This document shows positions 23,233 to 36,329 of a DNA stretch of 64,000 bases, in pieces. The translations under genes and the position numbers were made by a program. The DNA is from Thioalkalivibrio sp. ALJ24 (GTDB lineage: Bacteria; Pseudomonadota; Gammaproteobacteria; Ectothiorhodospirales; Ectothiorhodospiraceae): assembly GCF_000377785.1 (NCBI RefSeq), contig NZ_KB898725.1, forward strand, positions 17,191 to 81,190, in the 5' to 3' direction. Under the pieces are notes generated by a model. The model did not search any database. It was given only the letters and a program-made list of their open reading frames with translations, and was not told where the DNA came from. The stretch's first letter is position 1. Each line of letters opens with the position of its first letter.

Positions 23233-24939
23233 ATGGACATTCATCGGCTGCTCGAATCCCGCTGGCGCCCCGAACCCTGGCAGGAGATCGCCGGGTTCCG
23301 GCGCGTGGCGGCGCTGCTGCTGATCCTGATCCAGATGGGCGCGGTGATCGCTCTGGTCCTGCGCACCGGCGGCACCGCAACGGCCTATCTCAATTTTATC
23401 CTGATCCCGATCCTGGCCGGGGCCGCGATCTTCGGAGCGCGCGGAGGCGCGGCGCTGGGCCTGCTGGCCGGTCTGGCGCTGGGGCCGTTCATGCCCATGG
23501 ACACCACCACCGGGCAGATGCAGCCCCTGCTCAGCTGGACCACCCGCACGGGGCTGTACGTATTCCTGGGAGGCGCTACCGGCTGGATGTTCGGCCAGCT
23601 GCACAGCCACGCCCGCCAGCTGGTGAACCAGGCCCTCACCAGCCCGGTCACCGGACTGCCCAACCGCCAGGCACTGGAAAACGACCTCCGCGACCATTTC
23701 GCGCTCGCACCGGCCGGCGCGGGGTCGCCGCCCGCCACCCGCCTGGCCAGCCTGCGCATGGATAACTACGAGGACACCATCAGCGCGCTGGGCCTCGGGG
23801 CCGAAGAACCCCTGCTGCGGGCGATCGCCGAGCGGCTGCAGGTCTCGGCCCGGACGGGCGACGGGCGCCTCTACCACATTCACGACGACCACTTCGTGCT
23901 GGTGCTGACGGACAGCGGCGAGCGGCCCTGCCAGACCATCACCCAGCAGGCAGTGGAACGCCTGCAGGCACCGTTCGAGCTGCACGGCATCCCGGTCTAT
24001 CTGGGCGCCCACGCCGGCGTGGCCACCTTCCCCGACAGCGAGGACGACGATCCCGCGCGCCTGCTGACGCGAGCATGGATGGCAATGCACGAGGCACGCA
24101 CCAGCGGGCACGCCTGCCGTCAGTGGAACCCGCGCCAGGATGAACGCTCGCGGCGCACCGTGGCCCGCCTGGGCGCCCTGCAGGAGGCCCTGGGACGCGA
24201 TCAGCTGCACCTGTGGTACCAGCCCAAGACCAATCCCGGCAACGGCCGGCTGCTGGGGGTGGAGGGCCTTCTGCGGTGGGAGCACCCGCGATACGGGCTC
24301 ATCCCGCCCGACGAGTTCATTCCCCAGGCCGAACGGACCGGACTGATCCATCCGCTGACGCGCGAGCTGCTGGAATGCGCGGCGGCCGACACCCGGCGAC
24401 TTCGCGAAGCCGGCATCGCCATCCCGGTCAGCGTGAACGTGTCGGCACGCAATTTCATCGATCCCGGGTTTGCGGGACACGTCCTCGCGATCATCCAGCG
24501 CGCGGGCCTGCGACCCGGCGACCTGGAGCTGGAGTTTACCGAGACCGCGGTGATGACCGATCCGGAAGAGGTCATCACCGCGCTGGATCGCCTCCAGGCC
24601 GCGGGCGTCGGCCTCGCGGTCGATGATTTCGGCACCGGACAGGCCTCACTGGCCTACCTGCGCCGTCTGCCGGTGCATGCACTGAAGATCGATCAGGCCT
24701 TCGTGCGCGAGATGGCACAGCAACGGGTGGACGGCCGGATCACCCGCGCGGCGATCGGCCTGGGACACGACCTCGGGCTGCAGGTGGTGGCCGAGGGCGT
24801 GGAGGACGACAGGACCCTGAGCGAGCTGCGCCAACTGGGTTGCGATGCCGTGCAGGGCTACGGCATCGCCCGCCCCATGCCGCTGGACGAGCTGATCCAC
24901 TGGGCCCGCACGCGCCGCACGGCGCAGCCCGCCACCTGA
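23233..24939 (+). CDS. Membrane GGDEF-EAL protein, probable c-di-GMP phosphodiesterase
   Basis: A 568-residue protein. The N-terminus holds about three to four membrane helices (VAALLLILIQMGAVIALVL; AYLNFILIPILAGAAIF; GLLAGLALGPFM; LYVFLGGATGWMFG). The GGDEF domain has lost its signature: residues 217-221 read HDDHF, so it should not make c-di-GMP. The EAL domain is nearly canonical: E344-G-L in place of EAL, then NVSARNF, EFTETAVM, VDDFGTGQASLAYLRRLPVHALKID and VVAEGVE, which together supply the metal ligands and catalytic residues. It probably degrades c-di-GMP at the inner membrane, with the GGDEF domain possibly regulatory. Confidence 0.92.
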   Translation: MDIHRLLESRWRPEPWQEIAGFRRVAALLLILIQMGAVIALVLRTGGTATAYLNFILIPILAGAAIFGARGGAALGLLAGLALGPFMPMDTTTGQMQPLLSWTTRTGLYVFLGGATGWMFGQLHSHARQLVNQALTSPVTGLPNRQALENDLRDHFALAPAGAGSPPATRLASLRMDNYEDTISALGLGAEEPLLRAIAERLQVSARTGDGRLYHIHDDHFVLVLTDSGERPCQTITQQAVERLQAPFELHGIPVYLGAHAGVATFPDSEDDDPARLLTRAWMAMHEARTSGHACRQWNPRQDERSRRTVARLGALQEALGRDQLHLWYQPKTNPGNGRLLGVEGLLRWEHPRYGLIPPDEFIPQAERTGLIHPLTRELLECAAADTRRLREAGIAIPVSVNVSARNFIDPGFAGHVLAIIQRAGLRPGDLELEFTETAVMTDPEEVITALDRLQAAGVGLAVDDFGTGQASLAYLRRLPVHALKIDQAFVREMAQQRVDGRITRAAIGLGHDLGLQVVAEGVEDDRTLSELRQLGCDAVQGYGIARPMPLDELIHWARTRRTAQPAT

Positions 24940-25040
24940 ACCGGCCCCACGTCCGCCAGGGCGCGCAAGGGCAACACGCAAAGTCCCCGCGCCACGCGCC
25001 CGCAATCGCCTCCGGCCACGGAGTTCCCTAAACTGCGAGC

Positions 25041-25613
25041 ATGAGCAAGGCTTGGAAGAAACTCGATCTGGAAGGCGGCGGGCTGCAGGCGGTAAACGCC
25101 CGGCTCGCCACAGCCATGCGCTCGCGGCCGGCCGCCTATGCCGCCTGGGTCCTGTTCCCGGCCGGGGCGCACCGTTTCTACCTGCACGAGCCACTGGGCG
25201 GGTTCGCGTTCGTGGCCGGCAGCGTGGCAACCGCGGCACTGGCAGCCCTGGCGCCCGGTCTCTGGTGGCTGCTGCCGGCGGTCCCGGTCGCCGGGCTGGC
25301 GGCCTTCGACCTGGTGTGGATCGACCGTCGCGTAACGCGCTACAACAAGGAACTGCGGATGCGGGCCTTCCTGCGCAAGGGCCATCGTCCGCCGCAGGAC
25401 TATCGCGGACGCTACACCTCCGACGAGGACGCCCAACGCGAGCTGCAGGAATACCAGGAGGTCAAGGAAGGCGAACGCCCGGGCCAGCCGGGCCCCGCCG
25501 GTGCCAACGATCGCGATCGCGATGCCGGGGGGAAACGCCGCATGCCCAGCTTCAACGAACAGGAGGCGATGCTGCGGCAGATGCGGCAGCGCCGTCAGGA
25601 CGACGAGGACTGA
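25041..25613 (+). CDS. TM2-domain membrane protein
   Basis: A 190-residue protein. After about 25 cytosolic residues there is a TM2-like pair of helices: AAYAAWVLFPAGAHRFYLHEPLGGFAFVAGSVATAALAAL, with the family's GAHRFYL turn, and then LWWLLPAVPVAGLAAFDLVWIDR. The C-terminal half is charged and probably cytosolic (QRELQEYQEVKEG..., MRQRRQDDED). TM2 proteins are small membrane proteins of mostly unknown function. It stands alone between the EAL gene and a convergent small gene. Confidence 0.8.
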   Translation: MSKAWKKLDLEGGGLQAVNARLATAMRSRPAAYAAWVLFPAGAHRFYLHEPLGGFAFVAGSVATAALAALAPGLWWLLPAVPVAGLAAFDLVWIDRRVTRYNKELRMRAFLRKGHRPPQDYRGRYTSDEDAQRELQEYQEVKEGERPGQPGPAGANDRDRDAGGKRRMPSFNEQEAMLRQMRQRRQDDED

Positions 25614-25649
25614 CCGGCCGCTCCGGCGCCCCCGTCGCCGACCGCCGGC

Positions 25650-25940
25650 TCAGTCGTCGCCGGGGCGCCACACGCCGCTGGCTTCCTGCGGCGCAGCGGG
25701 CTGCTGCTGCTTCTGGCCTTCCACGTCGTCGAACACCGATTCGGTGAAGGCGGCGAGCTGCTTGAGATAGTCCTTGCGTTCATCCACCGACTCGGGCATC
25801 TGCGCCAGCAGAAAGCCGGTGATCGCACTCAGATACTGCACGGCCACCAGCGGCTGCTGGGCACGCGGGTCGGCCTCGGCCAGCACGCCCTGGACCTTCT
25901 GGATCAGTTCACCGGACAGTTGCAGGGTCTCGTCGCTCAT
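25650..25940 (-). CDS. Small protein of unknown function (96 aa)
   Basis: MSDETLQLSGELIQKVQGVLAEADPRAQQPLVAVQYLSAITGFLLAQMPES..., an all-helical acidic protein with a C-terminal Gln/Pro-rich tail (GQKQQQPAAPQEAS). No signal peptide or membrane segment is evident. The ATG at 25940 was preferred to the longer frame because the upstream part is compositionally unlike it. It is convergent with the TM2 gene and downstream of the BCCT gene, on the same strand as it but more than 100 nt away. Not recognised. Confidence 0.65.
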   Translation of the reverse strand: MSDETLQLSGELIQKVQGVLAEADPRAQQPLVAVQYLSAITGFLLAQMPESVDERKDYLKQLAAFTESVFDDVEGQKQQQPAAPQEASGVWRPGDD

Positions 25941-26056
25941 GTGGCGGTCTCCGTTCGCGCTCTTGAGTTGTACAGACCGGCACCCTAAGCCATGCCCGCG
26001 CACACCGAAAGTCGGCCCGCGTGCCGGCGGGCCTTTCCCCGGGACCGCAGCCTCGC

Positions 26057-27727
26057 TCAGCCCTGGCGCGAGCGCCAGGCCTCGTCATCGGCATCCGGCG
26101 AATGCTCGGCCAGCGGGGCATCGTCATCCACGTCGAAATCCTCGTAGGCCCGGTCCGGTGGCACCTGCCAGGGCTCCGAGGGCAGGATGTTGTGCGCGCC
26201 CGGCCGCGGCGCCCAGCGTTCCTCCTCCAGACCGCGGATCAGCCCGACGATCATCACCACCATCACCAGCGAGAACGGCAGGGCCGCGAGGATGACCGCG
26301 CTCTGCAGCACCTCCAGCCCGCCGGCCAGCAGCAGCACCGCGGTCAGCAGGCCCATCGCCCCGCCCCAGATCGCCAGGTGCACCGTGCGGTGCTCGGTGG
26401 AGCCGTGGGCCAGCAGGGTGTTGATCACCACGATGCCGGCGTTCGCGGACGTCAGCAGATAGGTCGCGATCAGAACCGTGACCAGCAGGCTGCCACCGAG
26501 TGCGACCACCCCCGGCTCCAGGGTCTCCATGGTCAGGAAGGTCGCGCGGGTCATGTCCTCGCTGACCGCGGCGGCGATGCCGGCCATCCCCTCGGACTCG
26601 GCGTACAGCGCGGTGCCCCCCAGCAGCCCAAGCCAAACGAAGGTGATCAGGGTGGGCACCAGCAGCACGCCCATCACGAACTCGCGCAGGGTGCGCCCGC
26701 GCGAGATGCGCGCGATGAACAGTCCGACGAACGGTGCCCAGGCCAGCCACCAGCCCCAGTAGAACACCGTCCATTCCGCATGCCAGCCGTCGGTATGGTG
26801 GGCATGGGTGTACAGCGACAGCCCCATCAGGTTCTGCAGATAGGAACCGGCGGACTGCACCACCAGCGCCAGCAGGTACTGGGTCGGCCCCCAGATCAGC
26901 AGCAGCGCGAGCAGCCCCGCGCTGAGCCACATGTTGGCCTGCGAGATCCGCTGCACGCCGGACTGCAGCCCGGTCACCACCGACAGCACCGCGATCACCG
27001 TGAGCACCGCGGTGATCACCACCTCGGTAGTCGCCGAGGTGCCCATACCCGTCAGGTGATCCAGCCCCGACCCCAGCTGCTGGATGCCCAGGCCCAGGGT
27101 GGTGGCGATGCCGAATACCGTCGCGAGGATCGCCAGCAGGTCGACGATGTCCCCCGGCCAGCCATGCACGTACTTGCCCAGGATGGGATGCAGGGCCGAG
27201 CGCAGCGCCAGCGGCTGGCCCCGGCGAAAACCGAAGTAGGCCAGCATCAGCGCCAGCAGCGCGAACACCGCCCAGGCGTTGAGCCCCCAGTGGAAATAGG
27301 TCAGCACCATGGACATGTCGGCGGCGGCCGGATCGCCGTCGCCGGCCACGAACGGATTGCCGCCGTAGTGACTCAGCGGCTCGGCCACGGCCCAGAACAG
27401 CAAACCCACCCCCATGCCGGCGGCGAACAGCATCGCCAGCCAGGACAGGGTGGTGAACTCCGGGACCTCGTCGTCATGGCCCAGGCGCACGTCCTTGTAA
27501 CGCCCGACCCCCAGCCAGATGACCAGCACCAGGAAGAAGGCCATGGCCACCACGTAATACCACTCCAGCAGCGGATTGAGGAAATCGCGCGCGCCGCTGA
27601 CCGCGGCATCGACCTGATCGGTGCGGTAGATCGCCAGCGCCACGATGATCAGCACGGCAATGATGGACACCAGGGCAACCCGGGGGTTGAGGCCCTTGAA
27701 CGGTCCGCGGGTGGCAACGTTGTACAT
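26057..27727 (-). CDS. BCCT family betaine/choline/carnitine transporter
   Basis: A 556-residue secondary transporter with twelve predicted helices. The family signature MGVGLLFWAVAEPLSHY (glycine-rich TM segment) and the Trp-rich box WTVFYWGWWLAWAPFVGLFIARISRGRTLREF are both clear. BCCT carriers import glycine betaine or related compatible solutes with Na+ or H+ and are central to salt tolerance, fitting the haloalkaliphilic character inferred here. The short acidic C-terminal tail (YEDFDVDDDAPLAEHSPDADDE) is typical of salt-adapted proteins. No osmosensing domain of known type is apparent. It ends before a weak hairpin at about 26014-26032. Confidence 0.95.
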   Translation of the reverse strand: MYNVATRGPFKGLNPRVALVSIIAVLIIVALAIYRTDQVDAAVSGARDFLNPLLEWYYVVAMAFFLVLVIWLGVGRYKDVRLGHDDEVPEFTTLSWLAMLFAAGMGVGLLFWAVAEPLSHYGGNPFVAGDGDPAAADMSMVLTYFHWGLNAWAVFALLALMLAYFGFRRGQPLALRSALHPILGKYVHGWPGDIVDLLAILATVFGIATTLGLGIQQLGSGLDHLTGMGTSATTEVVITAVLTVIAVLSVVTGLQSGVQRISQANMWLSAGLLALLLIWGPTQYLLALVVQSAGSYLQNLMGLSLYTHAHHTDGWHAEWTVFYWGWWLAWAPFVGLFIARISRGRTLREFVMGVLLVPTLITFVWLGLLGGTALYAESEGMAGIAAAVSEDMTRATFLTMETLEPGVVALGGSLLVTVLIATYLLTSANAGIVVINTLLAHGSTEHRTVHLAIWGGAMGLLTAVLLLAGGLEVLQSAVILAALPFSLVMVVMIVGLIRGLEEERWAPRPGAHNILPSEPWQVPPDRAYEDFDVDDDAPLAEHSPDADDEAWRSRQG

Positions 27728-27748
27728 GCAATCCCCTGCAGTTCGAGG

Positions 27749-28936
27749 TCAGTCGGTCGCGCAACCGCCGGCGGCCGCGCCGGTCGTGGCCGCCCCGCCG
27801 GGCGGCGCCGCACCCGAAACCGGGCCGGGCGTCTCGCGATGGTCGCGAATCATCGCATGCACCCACTGCAGTTTGGTAATCGCCGCGGGGGTCAGCATGA
27901 ACGGATAGACATGGCCGTGCCCCATGCTGCGGTTCAGGCTGTTGAGCGCGTTGGTCAGCGGCAGCCAGTGGTCCATCAGAGTATCGATATCCGGGGCGTT
28001 GTAGGGATCATAATCCGGTGTCTGCCGCATGGACGCACCCGCCAGAGCCGGCGCGCCCACGTGCAGGCCGTACGCGCGGGCGGTATCCAGGGTGTCGACG
28101 ATGTGCAGGTAGTGCGCCCAGGTTTCGGCCCAGTCCTCCCACGGATGGGCGCTGGCATAGGCGCTGACGAACCGGCCCTGCCAGTCGGCCGGCGGCCCCT
28201 CGCGATAGTGCCGGCGAAGCGCGGCGTCGTAGTCGGCGCGTTCGTCACCGAACACCCGGCGGAAGTCCTCGTGCGCCGGTCCGCCGCGCACCAGACGTTC
28301 CCAGTAATAGTGCCCGCTCTCGTGGCGGAAGTGGCCGAGAATGGTGCGGTAGGGCTCGGCCATCGCCTCGCGCATGCGCTCGCGCACCGCCGGATCGGCC
28401 TCCGCGATGTCGAGGGTGATGAGCCCGGCCGCGTGCCCGGTCACCACACCCCCGCCTTCCTGAAACGCGGGCGTGGTCGAGGCCAGAAAATCGAAGGCAA
28501 GGCCCTGCGGATCTTCGCGCTGCGATACCAGCGGCAGACCCAGCCGCAGCAGGCCGTACACCAGCCGCCGTTTCTCCGCCTCCAGACGCGCCCACAATGT
28601 GCGGTTGCCCGCCACACCCAGATCCGGGATGGTCCGGTTCAGACGGCACGCACGGCAGAACGGATGCGCGTCGGATTCGGGGACCATCCAGTTACAGACC
28701 CCGTCCACCGCGTAGTGCCGGCACTGGCGATAGCGAACACCATCGACCTCGCCGGCCACCCGCCACCAGCCGCCCGGGATCTCCTGCCCGCGGGCATCCC
28801 GACCCTCGCCATCAGGGAGGAGGGCCGCCACCCGCAGGCGATCCGACAGGAAACCCAGACGGTGCCCGCAGGCGGTACAACAGGTATTGTCAAAGTGGAC
28901 CGCCATACCACAGGCATCGCATTCGAACAGCTCCAT
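27749..28936 (-). CDS. Putative zinc-binding metallopeptidase with zinc ribbon
   Basis: A 395-residue protein. The N-terminus is a four-Cys zinc ribbon (FECDACG ... NTCCTACGHRLGF), followed by a second Cys cluster (YRQCRHYAVDGVCNWMV, HPFCRACRLNRTIPDL). The middle has a metallopeptidase motif HESGH (HExxH) in GHFRHESGHYYWERLV with a downstream DYDAALRRHYREGPP. This layout matches the uncharacterised zinc-binding metallopeptidase family (DUF2248-like). The substrate is unknown. The start at 28936 has GGGAGG 5 nt upstream. It is cytosolic, with no signal peptide. Confidence 0.85.
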   Translation of the reverse strand: MELFECDACGMAVHFDNTCCTACGHRLGFLSDRLRVAALLPDGEGRDARGQEIPGGWWRVAGEVDGVRYRQCRHYAVDGVCNWMVPESDAHPFCRACRLNRTIPDLGVAGNRTLWARLEAEKRRLVYGLLRLGLPLVSQREDPQGLAFDFLASTTPAFQEGGGVVTGHAAGLITLDIAEADPAVRERMREAMAEPYRTILGHFRHESGHYYWERLVRGGPAHEDFRRVFGDERADYDAALRRHYREGPPADWQGRFVSAYASAHPWEDWAETWAHYLHIVDTLDTARAYGLHVGAPALAGASMRQTPDYDPYNAPDIDTLMDHWLPLTNALNSLNRSMGHGHVYPFMLTPAAITKLQWVHAMIRDHRETPGPVSGAAPPGGAATTGAAAGGCATD

Positions 28937-28990
28937 GGGCACCTCCCGCCACGGGTAACGGTTCCAGAGTACGCCCTCGCGGGCCCGCCG

Positions 28991-30346
28991 TCAGCGGGAT
29001 TCCAGAAGCTCCCGCACCCGCGTGAGCGTTCGCGGGTGCTCGAGGATGCCGGCATGCGAGGTATCCACCCCGTAGATGCTCGTGGCCGCGGCCTGGGCCT
29101 CCGGCCGCAGCATGCTCTCGAGGCTGACCACGCCGTCGGTCAGTTCGCGGCTGCGGCCGCTGTCGCGCCGGTGCGCGAACAGCAGATGGGTCTGTGCCGG
29201 GATCTCCGCCCCGGGGGCAAACAGGCGCTCGAGGTACTCGGAGCCCGGCGCCAGATCCCGCCACACCGGCACTACCACCGGCGCGCGCGACACCCCGGTG
29301 GCGGCCATCCGGTGCCCGTCCCAGGGGGTGGCCAGGGTCACCAGGAGCGGCACCTCGGCCGGCGCCGCGCGGCGCTCGCGTTCCAGCAGGAAACCGCGAG
29401 CCACCAGACCGCCCATGCTGTGGGCCACGACCTGATACCGCTGCACGTCGTGGCGCAGCTCCAGCTCCTCCATGACCTGGGCGAGGTGTACCGCTGCCGC
29501 CTCCAGCGGCACCCCCGAGGGGTAGTAGTACACCCAGGGCTGAAAGCGCGAGAGGTCGAGATCCTCGATCAGGGCCGCGAACGAACGGGGCGACCCGTTC
29601 ATGCCGTGGATGAACAGCACCGGCTCGCGCTCGGCATCGTGCTGGCCATCCAGGAAATACACCCCGGCGTGGCCCTCGCGCACAAAATCGAGCGGCCGCC
29701 ACTGACTCGCGGCGGCGAGCGCGGGATCAAAACGCGGGTCCTCCAGCGAGGCCACTTCCCCGAAAGTCGTCATCCGCCCGAGGCTGAACAGCGCATCCTC
29801 GCCCGCGGCGCGCTCCGGGCCGGCAGCCGGGAGCACCAGCCCGCCCTCGGCGAAGGCCCCCGGGATGCGCGTGGCGGGGTTATCCAGGCGGATGCGCTGG
29901 TCCAGATGGCGGTCGCCGGCGGCGCAGTGGATCGCGGGGCCGTGTTCCAGGCCATGAACCGCCACCGCCGCCGGATCCGCACCCGAGTCGGTATCCGAAC
30001 CGTCCTGCCAGTACCCCAGCACCGACCACTCCCCCGGTTCCAGGGCGAAGAACCAGCGCCCCCCGGGCCCGGTCAGGACGTGATCCACGACCTCCGGCGG
30101 CAGACCCTCGCCGCGCTCGCGCACCGCCAGCACCCGATAGGCACCATCCTCCGGCGCGATACTGGTTTCTGCTGCCCCTTCGATGCTGCCCTCGATCACA
30201 CAGGCGCCCTGCATCGCAGCGAACTGGCCGCGCGCCTCGAGCAGCGTGCAGCCGCTCGCGGCCGCCGCCATGGCCAGCACCACCACCCGCACAAGCCGCC
30301 GCGTCAACCGCCGGAACGTGTCACGCCGCCCTGCCCGCTCGTCCAT
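28991..30346 (-). CDS. Lipoprotein alpha/beta hydrolase (PGAP1/lipase-like)
   Basis: A 451-residue exported hydrolase. The N-terminus is basic, then hydrophobic, ending in a lipobox-like AASGC (Cys33), so it is probably a lipoprotein. The C-terminal half is an alpha/beta hydrolase: oxyanion segment VLFIHGMNGSPRSFAAL, nucleophile elbow VVAHSMGGLVARGFL with the catalytic Ser in HSMGG, followed by a late Asp and a His in YGVDTSHAGILEHP. The preceding 200 residues contain a beta-rich segment of unknown role. The combination resembles PGAP1-like esterases. The substrate is unknown. The longer upstream frame lacks a credible signal peptide, so the ATG at 30346 was used. Confidence 0.85.
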   Translation of the reverse strand: MDERAGRRDTFRRLTRRLVRVVVLAMAAAASGCTLLEARGQFAAMQGACVIEGSIEGAAETSIAPEDGAYRVLAVRERGEGLPPEVVDHVLTGPGGRWFFALEPGEWSVLGYWQDGSDTDSGADPAAVAVHGLEHGPAIHCAAGDRHLDQRIRLDNPATRIPGAFAEGGLVLPAAGPERAAGEDALFSLGRMTTFGEVASLEDPRFDPALAAASQWRPLDFVREGHAGVYFLDGQHDAEREPVLFIHGMNGSPRSFAALIEDLDLSRFQPWVYYYPSGVPLEAAAVHLAQVMEELELRHDVQRYQVVAHSMGGLVARGFLLERERRAAPAEVPLLVTLATPWDGHRMAATGVSRAPVVVPVWRDLAPGSEYLERLFAPGAEIPAQTHLLFAHRRDSGRSRELTDGVVSLESMLRPEAQAAATSIYGVDTSHAGILEHPRTLTRVRELLESR

Positions 30347-30503
30347 GGTCTCACCCTCCGGCCCGGCCTCCGGCGGGCCCCGATGCTTGCATTCCGGGCA
30401 TATTCCCGCGCGGCGGGCTGCCCGTCCAGCCCGCACCACCGGGGTGCATGACGCACCATCGAGAGGCAGCAAGGATTGTCCCGGATACCGGCTTGTGCCT
30501 TAA

Positions 30504-31886
<1,383 letters not shown>

Positions 31887-32070
31887 GGTCACGGGCCCGG
31901 TGCTGCCGGCGCCGGCCCCCGCTCACCGGCACCATCCACACCGCCACCGTAACGGTGGCCGGTGGCGCCGAGCACCAGCGAAGCGCGATCCATGCGCATG
32001 TTCGCGTTTGCAACCCCGTCGATGCGGTTTCAGGATAAAACATCCAGCCAGAAAGACGGAGGTATGCGCG

Positions 32071-33321
32071 ATGCAGACAGCTTTCCCGAACAGGCGCCCC
32101 ACGGTCCGTCGTGCCGGCGCGGGCGGCCTGGCCGTGGCCCTGCTCTCGGCCAGCACGGCCGCCGGAGCCGGGGTCGCGGTCAGCAACGAGACCGTGGCCT
32201 CCGGCGTCACCACCGATGCCACCGAGCTGGACGTGGTGCGCGTGGTCGAGGGGCTGGAACACGCCTGGGCCGTGGACTGGCTGCCCGACGGGCGCAAGAT
32301 CATCACCGAGCGTCCCGGCCGGCTGTGGCTGATCGACGGGGACGAGGCCACCGAGATCGGCAACCTGCCCGCCATCGAGGCCGAAGCGACCCAGAGGACC
32401 GCCCCCGAGGGCGGCAGCCAGGGCGGCCTGCTGGATGTCGCGGTGCATCCGGATTACGCCGACAACGGCTGGATCTACTTCACCTATTCCAGTCCCGGGG
32501 ACACCGACAGCGTGGTCGGCGACGCCGACTACGGCACCGGTACCGCGCTGGCGCGGGCCCGCCTGAGCGACGACGGCACCGAGCTCGAGGACCGCGAGAC
32601 CCTGTTCGCGCAGACCCCGCGCTACGACCCCGGCCGGCACTACGGCTCGCGCATCCTGTTCCCCGGCGACGGCACCGTGATCTTCAGCATCGGGGACCGA
32701 GGCCTGCGCCATCCGTCGCAGAACGTGCGCGACCCGGGCGGCGCCATGATCCGCCTGACGGAAGACGGCCGGGTACCCGACGACAATCCCTTCGCGGATG
32801 CGGCCGATCCGGCCGGCCCGCTGCCGGAGATCTACTCCTTCGGTCATCGCAACAACCAGGGCATGGTCCGCCACCCGGAGACCGGCGAGCTGTGGACTAC
32901 CGAACACGGTCCGTCCGGCGGTGACCTGCTGCATCGCCTGGAGGCCGGGGCCAATTACGGCTGGCCGCAGGTCGCCTTCGGCGACGAATACTCCACCGGC
33001 GAGGCGGTCGGGATCGGGCGTCAGGCCCCCGGGGTCAACGAGCCGATCTTCTACTGGGAAGACTCGTTTGCCCCGTCCGGCCTGAGCGTGTACCGGGGCG
33101 GACCGGTGGCGGACTGGGAAGGCGACCTGTTCGCCGGCTCGCTGGTGCGCGGCCAGCTGTGGCGTCTACGGGTGGACGGCGACGAGGTGGTCGAGGACGA
33201 GATCATCCTCGAGGGCACCCCGGGACGCATCCGCGACGTGGCCATGGGACCGGACGGCCATCTGTACGTGATCACCGACCACGGCGACAGCGGCCTGTAC
33301 CGCCTGGACCCGGCGGACTAG
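32071..33321 (+). CDS. PQQ-dependent soluble aldose sugar dehydrogenase family protein
   Basis: A 416-residue exported protein with a signal peptide (VRRAGAGGLAVALLSASTAAGAG). The six-bladed propeller is shown by the repeated beta motifs and by GGLLDVAVHPDYADNGWIYFTYS, IYSFGHRNNQGMVRHPETGELWTTEHGPSGGDLLHRLEAGANYGWP and GRIRDVAMGPDGHLYVITD, which match the YliI/Asd group of PQQ-binding sugar dehydrogenases. It should oxidise aldoses in the periplasm if PQQ is available. PQQ synthesis genes are not in this window. The ATG at 32071 has GGAGG 8 nt upstream and gives the signal peptide, so the long upstream frame was discarded. Confidence 0.9.
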   Translation: MQTAFPNRRPTVRRAGAGGLAVALLSASTAAGAGVAVSNETVASGVTTDATELDVVRVVEGLEHAWAVDWLPDGRKIITERPGRLWLIDGDEATEIGNLPAIEAEATQRTAPEGGSQGGLLDVAVHPDYADNGWIYFTYSSPGDTDSVVGDADYGTGTALARARLSDDGTELEDRETLFAQTPRYDPGRHYGSRILFPGDGTVIFSIGDRGLRHPSQNVRDPGGAMIRLTEDGRVPDDNPFADAADPAGPLPEIYSFGHRNNQGMVRHPETGELWTTEHGPSGGDLLHRLEAGANYGWPQVAFGDEYSTGEAVGIGRQAPGVNEPIFYWEDSFAPSGLSVYRGGPVADWEGDLFAGSLVRGQLWRLRVDGDEVVEDEIILEGTPGRIRDVAMGPDGHLYVITDHGDSGLYRLDPAD

Positions 33322-33340
33322 CCGACAACCGGCCCGCACG

Positions 33341-33371
33341 CACGAAGGCCCGCATAGGGCGGGCCTTCGTG
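33341..33371. terminator. Bidirectional hairpin between convergent genes
   Basis: A perfect 13-bp stem (CACGAAGGCCCGC at 33341-33353 with GCGGGCCTTCGTG at 33359-33371) and a 5-nt loop lie between the sugar dehydrogenase stop (33321) and the clpB stop (33418). There is no clear T run on either side. Its position supports a shared transcription-end hairpin. Confidence 0.6.
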
Positions 33372-33417
33372 TCATCCATGATGAAGTGGAGGGGGGTCAG
33401 GGGCGAACCGGGGCGGC

Positions 33418-36006
<2,589 letters not shown>

Positions 36007-36045
36007 TCGGTTGTTCCTCGCACAAATTGGTAACTGACCCGAACC

Positions 36046-36072
36046 ATGGGGCCGGCCGGGGCATGCTTCAAG
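36046..36072 (-). promoter_or_regulatory. Sigma-32 heat-shock promoter of clpB
   Basis: On the minus strand the -35 element CTTGAA (36067-36072) is separated by 15 bp from the -10 element CCCCAT (36046-36051), matching the RpoH consensus at essentially every key position. The ATG of clpB is about 40 bp downstream. The rest of the 323-bp clpB-fpr gap holds only a palindrome at 36291-36311 as far as I can see. Confidence 0.88.
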
Positions 36073-36290
36073 TCCGCACGGCGGATTTCCCTGCCGGGAA
36101 TGGCCCAACCGCGATGCGCACACGGAAACGGACAGGGCCGCGGCGACACTTGATCTTCCATGGACCCGTACCCGTCTCACCCCCCGCGCGGCCCCTCCCG
36201 GATACCGAACGCTACCGCTACTGAAGAAAAGCTGAAACCGATCAATAACCCGTCCGTCAGCGGCGGTATGGGCACGCCGTGGCCGCTCTG

Positions 36291-36311
36291 GTATTTTGTT
36301 GATCAAAATAC
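36291..36311. promoter_or_regulatory. AT-rich palindrome upstream of fpr
   Basis: The inverted repeat GTATTTT (36291-36297) / AAAATAC (36305-36311) has the perfect core TTGATCAA (36299-36306). It lies 19 bp before the fpr start in an otherwise GC-rich region, where an operator or promoter would be expected. No specific regulator is assigned. Confidence 0.45.
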
Positions 36312-36329
36312 TCGGATATTCTTATTGCC

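Noticed and set aside
26014..26032. Hairpin downstream of the BCCT gene (GCCCGC/GCGGGC)
   Set aside because: Short stem and poor T run; too weak to call a terminator.
26021..30451. A plus-strand open frame of about 1476 codons across the BCCT, peptidase and lipase genes
   Set aside because: It runs antisense to three well-supported genes, is His/Gln/Arg-rich and has no recognisable domain.
31943..31959. Perfect short hairpin after gdhA considered as a terminator
   Set aside because: No T run follows on the plus strand, so I did not list it as a terminator.
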